Shown here: piece by piece, positions 7,153-10,068 of the stretch
Position numbering within the stretch: the first letter of the stretch is position 1
Layout: the number at the start of each line of letters is the position of its first letter
Assembly: GCA_046734315.1 (NCBI GenBank)
Contig: JBKPQY010000081.1
Location: 1-10,068, forward strand
Direction of reading: 5' to 3'
Source of the DNA: DASXRA01 sp046734315
GTDB lineage: Bacteria; Actinomycetota; Actinomycetes; Mycobacteriales; Jatrophihabitantaceae
DNA: 10,068 bases
Position numbers and translations under genes: made by a program
Notes under the pieces: generated by a model
Database searches by the model: none
What the model was told of the DNA's origin: nothing
What the model saw: the letters and a program-made list of their open reading frames with translations, nothing else

Positions 7153-8589
7153 ATGGCGAGCAGGCGCGACCAGTTCCAGTCCTACCAGTTCATGGTGCGG
7201 CGGGTCATCTCATCCTTCGTCCTGCACGAGACAGATCCGGCCCAGCCGCCGCTTCGCCGCATGACCGGCGCCGCGCTCGGCAGCGTGATGGTTGCCGTCA
7301 TCGTCTTGGCGGTGGCTGGCGTCATCGGGGTGTTCAAGCCGTCCGGCAAAGCGAACTGGAAAGACGGCGGCCACGTCATCATCGAGAAGTCGACCGGCGC
7401 GCATTACATGTGGATGCAGGACCAGGCGAGTGGTGGCTGGTACCTCTATCCGATCACGAACTTCGCGTCCGCCGCCTTGCTCGCAGGCTCGACTGACACG
7501 ACCTACGTGTCCACCAAACAGCTGATGGGCGTGCCGCGCGGGCCACGGCTCGGTCTGGGGGACGCGCCGGACTCGATCCCGACGACGAATCATCTTCTTG
7601 GCCTGCCGTGGACGCTGTGCTCACTGCCGGCCGAGACGATCAGCGGCGAGCGCGTGCCCAACACCGCGCTGGCACTCGGGCGGCAACGAACGAGCGGCAT
7701 CTCGGTCGGCGACTCCGCGATGCTCGTGCGCGACATCGAGCGCGGCACCCTGCACCTCGTCTGGCACGGCCACGACTACCCGATCCCGGGTGAACCACCG
7801 GTGCTCGAAGGCCTCACCATGCGTGACGTCCCGCAGGTCCAGGTGGGGACCGCCTGGCTGAGCGCGTTACCGGCGGGCAAGCCGCTGGCCGTCGCGGCCG
7901 CGCCCGGGCGTGGCCAGCACACCGACGTGTTGCCGGGTGGGGCCACGGTCGGCGAGGTCCGGGTCGTCCAGTCAGGTGGCGGCGCGCAGTACTACCTGGT
8001 TCAGAAACAGCGGATTCAGGCGATCACCCCCGTGCAGGCTGCGATCACCCTGGCTGACCCTACGGTGCGGCAGCTGGTGTACGGCGGAAACAACCCGGTG
8101 CCCCGGCCGCTGCCGGCCGCAGTGGCCAATTCCGTGCCCCGGCTGAATACACCGGCCGTCGATCCGACCGACCCGCCCGCCGTGAAACCGTCGATGGCCG
8201 CCGTCAACTCCGACCAGTCCACGGTCTGCGCCTCGTTCCACAATGCCGGCCTGGTACCGGAGGTGGCATTCGAGGCAGCAGTGGAGGGTGCCGAGGTCGC
8301 GCCGGCAACCGAGCAGCGAACGCAGAACGGGACCGTGCTCGCGAACCGGGTCGAGGTGCAACCCGGCTGGGGCGCCGTGGTCGAGTCGATGCCCTCACCC
8401 ACCGCGACCTCAGGGAGCCTTTTCCTCGTCACCGACGACGGCCGGCGGTATGCGATCGCGAACGGCGATGCGCGTGACGCATTGGGATATGGTCCGGTCA
8501 CACCGGTCCAGATGCCTGCATCGCTGGTTGCTCGCATTCCCGCCGGTGACGCCTTAGATCCGCAGGCAGCGCATCAGCGGCGATCGTGA
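7153..8589 (+). CDS. eccB: EccB, type VII secretion single-pass membrane/periplasmic subunit
   Basis: EccB is the translocon subunit with a short cytosolic N-terminus, one membrane helix and a large extracytoplasmic domain. The 478-residue protein opens with the family signature R-x-Q-x-x-S-Y-Q-F-x-x-R-R (residues 5-17), then T-D-P-A-x-x-P-L-R-R (27-36), a membrane helix at about 38-61 and W69 shortly after. The rest is the repeat-containing extracytoplasmic region. C156 and C359 are the only two cysteines and match the conserved EccB disulphide by position. The region 315-350 is Pro-rich. The C-terminal tail after the last repeat is short and basic (QAAHQRRS). The start is ATG 7153, with GGAGA ten bases upstream and the eccD stop 18 bases before. 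Length and domain order are normal for the family. No paralogous or truncated features are seen. Confidence 0.96.
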   Translation: MASRRDQFQSYQFMVRRVISSFVLHETDPAQPPLRRMTGAALGSVMVAVIVLAVAGVIGVFKPSGKANWKDGGHVIIEKSTGAHYMWMQDQASGGWYLYPITNFASAALLAGSTDTTYVSTKQLMGVPRGPRLGLGDAPDSIPTTNHLLGLPWTLCSLPAETISGERVPNTALALGRQRTSGISVGDSAMLVRDIERGTLHLVWHGHDYPIPGEPPVLEGLTMRDVPQVQVGTAWLSALPAGKPLAVAAAPGRGQHTDVLPGGATVGEVRVVQSGGGAQYYLVQKQRIQAITPVQAAITLADPTVRQLVYGGNNPVPRPLPAAVANSVPRLNTPAVDPTDPPAVKPSMAAVNSDQSTVCASFHNAGLVPEVAFEAAVEGAEVAPATEQRTQNGTVLANRVEVQPGWGAVVESMPSPTATSGSLFLVTDDGRRYAIANGDARDALGYGPVTPVQMPASLVARIPAGDALDPQAAHQRRS

Positions 8590-8605
8590 CCGGCTGGTGA
8601 AATCG

Positions 8606-8650
8606 TTGACTAAACAGCAACTGGCTCGAAACCTGACAACCGGATACCCT
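8606..8650 (+). promoter_or_regulatory. Candidate internal promoter for the esxB/esxA-like pair
   Basis: The 124-base gap after eccB is much longer than the other plus-strand spacings. CTGGCT (8621-8626), 18 bases, then TACCCT (8645-8650, fits TANNNT) is one reading. A better -35, TTGACT (8606-8611), has only a weak -10 (AAACCT, 8629-8634). A separate promoter would fit the high expression usual for Esx substrates compared with membrane components, but the assignment is weak. Confidence 0.3.
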
Positions 8651-8664
8651 TCACTGCGTGGCGA

Positions 8665-8684
8665 GAGACACAGTCCGGTGTCTC
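8665..8684 (+). promoter_or_regulatory. Seven-base-pair inverted repeat in the esx leader
   Basis: GAGACAC (8665-8671) and GTGTCTC (8678-8684) are perfectly complementary across the six-base loop AGTCCG. The repeat sits 29 bases before the esxB-like ATG and no T-run follows it. It could be an operator half-site pair, an mRNA-stabilising leader hairpin at the head of the esx message, or a processing site between eccB and the esx genes. Confidence 0.45.
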
Positions 8685-8713
8685 AAATCTGCCCCGAGAG
8701 CGAGGTGCGTTAG

Positions 8714-9055
8714 ATGTCCGGTGGTCATGCGACGAGCGCAGAACTTGCGTCCCTTAATCAGTTCGCGACCAAGGCCAACGACGCGGCAGGGCAAATCCAG
8801 CAGACCCTGTCGACCATGGAGTCAAACCTTTCGACTTTGATCGCCAGCTACCAGGGAGCCGGCGGCGATGCCTTCCGCGCAACCGTCACGGTGGTCAACG
8901 AGGAGATGACGCGCCTGCACCAGGCGTTGACCTACCTGTCCGGCCACGTCTCGACGGCCGCCCGCAACTACCAGGCCGCCGACGATGCGCAGCAGGCGGA
9001 ACTGCGGAAGACAGGCACCGAGATGAGCGGCCTCGCCGCCAAGCTGGGAGTTTAG
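8714..9055 (+). CDS. EsxB/CFP-10-like WXG100-family secreted protein (YQG variant)
   Basis: At 113 residues this is the usual WXG100 size plus a short N-terminal extension. It is predicted to form a helix-turn-helix hairpin. The turn is Y46-Q-G48 followed by A-G-G-D-A-F, so Tyr replaces the family Trp. The secretion signal Y86-Q-A-A-D90 lies 40 residues later, the same distance as in CFP-10, followed by a Gln/Glu-rich helix and a C-terminal hydrophobic end (MSGLAAKLGV). In the family this signal and tail are read by the last EccC ATPase domain. GAGG (8702-8705) lies eight bases before the ATG. The downstream EsxA-like gene starts 17 bases after the stop, the classic esxB-esxA order. No cysteines, signal peptide or membrane segment. 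I infer that it forms an antiparallel heterodimer with the next protein. The numbered Esx name cannot be assigned. Confidence 0.92.
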   Translation: MSGGHATSAELASLNQFATKANDAAGQIQQTLSTMESNLSTLIASYQGAGGDAFRATVTVVNEEMTRLHQALTYLSGHVSTAARNYQAADDAQQAELRKTGTEMSGLAAKLGV

Positions 9056-9072
9056 GGAGGAGGGGCACCGCC

Positions 9073-9357
9073 ATGTATCAGGTCAACTGGGACGAGGTGC
9101 ACGCTGCCTCGGCGACTGTAAACAGCGCGACCACACAGTTGGACGCGATTCTGAGCGACGTCAACACCCAGGGCAATCAGCTTTGCGCCAACTGGGCCAG
9201 CGACACGCAGAAGGTTTACCACGAGCGCCAGGCAACGTGGAATCAGTCCGGCGCCAATATTAAGGACGCACTCGCCATGTTCGTCAAGAATCTGACGGCA
9301 GCCGCCGAGATCGCCTCGAGCACCGAGCACACGAACGTCGGTGTGGTATCGGGCTGA
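9073..9357 (+). CDS. EsxA/ESAT-6-like WXG100-family secreted protein (WAS variant)
   Basis: This 94-residue protein has the length and helical-hairpin pattern of ESAT-6. The turn is W41-A-S43-D, with Ser in place of Gly, followed by a helix with Y49 and W56. It has no YxxxD/E after helix 2, as expected for the partner that relies on the EsxB-like protein for export. The C-terminal dozen residues (from about 82) are polar and probably flexible. A single Cys, C38, lies three residues before the turn and is unusual for the family. A strong GGGAGGAGGGG ribosome site (9056-9066) immediately follows the upstream stop, suggesting high and balanced translation of the pair. A rho-independent terminator follows 21 bases after the stop, so this is the last gene of the eccD-eccB-esx unit. 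Confidence 0.92.
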   Translation: MYQVNWDEVHAASATVNSATTQLDAILSDVNTQGNQLCANWASDTQKVYHERQATWNQSGANIKDALAMFVKNLTAAAEIASSTEHTNVGVVSG

Positions 9358-9378
9358 CGACTAGGCGCAATGTTTCGG

Positions 9379-9415
9379 CGATGGCCGCGATCCGAACGTC
9401 GGGTCGCGGCCATCG
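9379..9415. terminator. Bidirectional hairpin terminator between esxA-like and mycP
   Basis: CGATGGCCGCGA (9379-9390) is perfectly complementary to 9404-9415. Adding one T-G pair (9391/9403) and CCG/CGG (9392-9394/9400-9402) makes a 16-base-pair stem with the five-base loop AACGT. CTTTG follows on the plus strand. On the minus strand only AAAC/ATT-type sequence follows, so the T-run is weak on both sides, as is common in actinobacteria. It lies in the 70-base gap between two convergent stops, which fits termination of both units. Confidence 0.88.
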
Positions 9416-9427
9416 GCTTTGTCCGGG

Positions 9428-10068
9428 TCAGTTGCTGCCGCGCGTCGGGGGCCGGAACAGGGCCTCACTGGCCACGAACTCCGGTTGATCGTCGGGCGGC
9501 GACTCCACGATCTGGGGAGCTCGCATGGCCCGCCACCGCAGCGTACGGCCGCGCGGCAACACGACCGCGAGCACGAGCACGAGCAACACCGCAGCGCCGA
9601 GCATCAGGGCCAGTCGAAGCGCCATGCTGACGGTGTGCCGGTTGAATCGCGCCGCAGCCTCCTTGACCGGATCGGGCTTTGGCGGCGGTGGCGGGTTGTA
9701 GGCGCCCAGTGGAGCAGGTGCGCGATTCGACGCAGTCTCGGTCAGCGCCCGGTACGGGTCAACCACGCCGGCGCCGTAGGCGAGGCTCTCCTCGGCCGAC
9801 AGTTCCGGCCCAGCGGTGGCCAGAAGTCGCTTGGTCATTGCGGTGACCCGAGCCGGCCCGGTGAGATTGCCGATCAGTGACGGCCGTTCCGCCAGCACCA
9901 GCGCGGCCGCGGCCGCGGCGAACGCCGAGGCGATGCTCGTCCCGTCGAACTGGTTCTGACCGCCCGTGGCGGGTGCGACGACCTGCGATCCGGGTGCGAC
10001 CAGATCGACATAGTCGCCGATCTGCGAGGTCGACACCCGGCTGCCGTCTCTGTCGATGGCCCCTACGC
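9428..10068 (-). CDS. mycP: MycP, type VII secretion mycosin (subtilisin-like S8 protease), C-terminal part
   Basis: Mycosins are membrane-anchored serine proteases that cleave ESX substrates and stabilise the translocon. The frame is open to the right edge, so the signal peptide and the catalytic Asp and His are outside; about 213 residues are visible. They begin with V-G-A-I-D and a G-D-Y-V-D-L-V-A-P-G strand typical of the S8 fold, then the catalytic Ser motif D-G-T-S-I-A-S-A-F (around 9946-9960). The subtilase pattern GTSxAxP has Ala in place of its Pro here. A helix rich in Ala follows. Next come G-A-G-V-V-D-P-Y-R-A-L, a Pro-rich linker (PPPPPKPDP), a membrane helix (around 9545-9615) and a cytosolic tail of about 35 residues. 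The stop is at 9428. It is convergent with the esx genes and must be driven from a promoter outside the window. Confidence 0.94.
   Translation of the reverse strand, partial: VGAIDRDGSRVSTSQIGDYVDLVAPGSQVVAPATGGQNQFDGTSIASAFAAAAAALVLAERPSLIGNLTGPARVTAMTKRLLATAGPELSAEESLAYGAGVVDPYRALTETASNRAPAPLGAYNPPPPPKPDPVKEAAARFNRHTVSMALRLALMLGAAVLLVLVLAVVLPRGRTLRWRAMRAPQIVESPPDDQPEFVASEALFRPPTRGSN

Noticed and set aside
9900..9920. GCGGCC-type simple repeat in mycP
   Set aside because: It encodes the Ala-rich helix after the catalytic Ser and is explained by coding constraint and GC bias; no second copy or mobile-element context.
1..10068. tRNA, rRNA, CRISPR, insertion sequence or attachment site
   Set aside because: No tRNA-like cloverleaf, regularly spaced repeat array, transposase frame or terminal inverted repeats were seen; the window is almost fully covered by T7SS genes.

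Overview
The window is the core of a type VII (ESX/WXG100) secretion locus from a GC-rich actinobacterium. The base composition, GTG starts, strong AGGAGG-type ribosome sites and the EccB/EccC/EccD/MycP set with Esx-type substrates all point that way. The gene order is not that of the large mycobacterial ESX-1/2/3/5 loci. A single-chain EccC transcribed divergently from eccD recalls the ancestral ESX-4-like layout, and neither EccA, EccE nor EspG is visible here, though they could lie outside. I cannot name the genus from sequence alone.

Layout. On the minus strand, reading leftward from about 5.6 kb: eccC (three FtsK/SpoIIIE-type ATPase domains behind two membrane helices), then a 217-residue CFP-10-like protein with a Pro-rich tail, then a longer PPE-like helical protein that runs off the left edge inside a Gly/Pro/Ala-rich linker. 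On the plus strand from 5749: eccD (ubiquitin-like domain plus 11 membrane helices), eccB (one membrane helix plus periplasmic region), then an EsxB-like/EsxA-like pair with its own leader region. A strong bidirectional hairpin terminator separates this pair from the convergent mycP (membrane-anchored subtilisin-like mycosin), whose N-terminal half lies beyond the right edge. The 5598-5748 gap holds the divergent eccC/eccD regulatory region.

How the genes work together (family knowledge). EccB, EccC and EccD form the inner-membrane translocon. EccC recognises substrates and powers export. MycP is the associated extracytoplasmic protease. Esx-type heterodimers are exported folded, guided by a YxxxD/E signal on one partner.

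Most interesting observation. None of the four Esx-like proteins has a canonical W-x-G turn, yet they fall into two matched sets. One member of each adjacent pair has an aromatic-x-Gly turn plus a downstream YxxxD (FSG...YREGD; YQG...YQAAD). The other has W-x-S-D and no signal at the usual place (WTSD; WASD). This suggests two heterodimeric substrate pairs: a short EsxA/EsxB pair, and an extended PE/PPE-like pair downstream of eccC that may carry an effector C-terminus outside the window. The mycosin also lacks the near-invariant proline after its catalytic serine.
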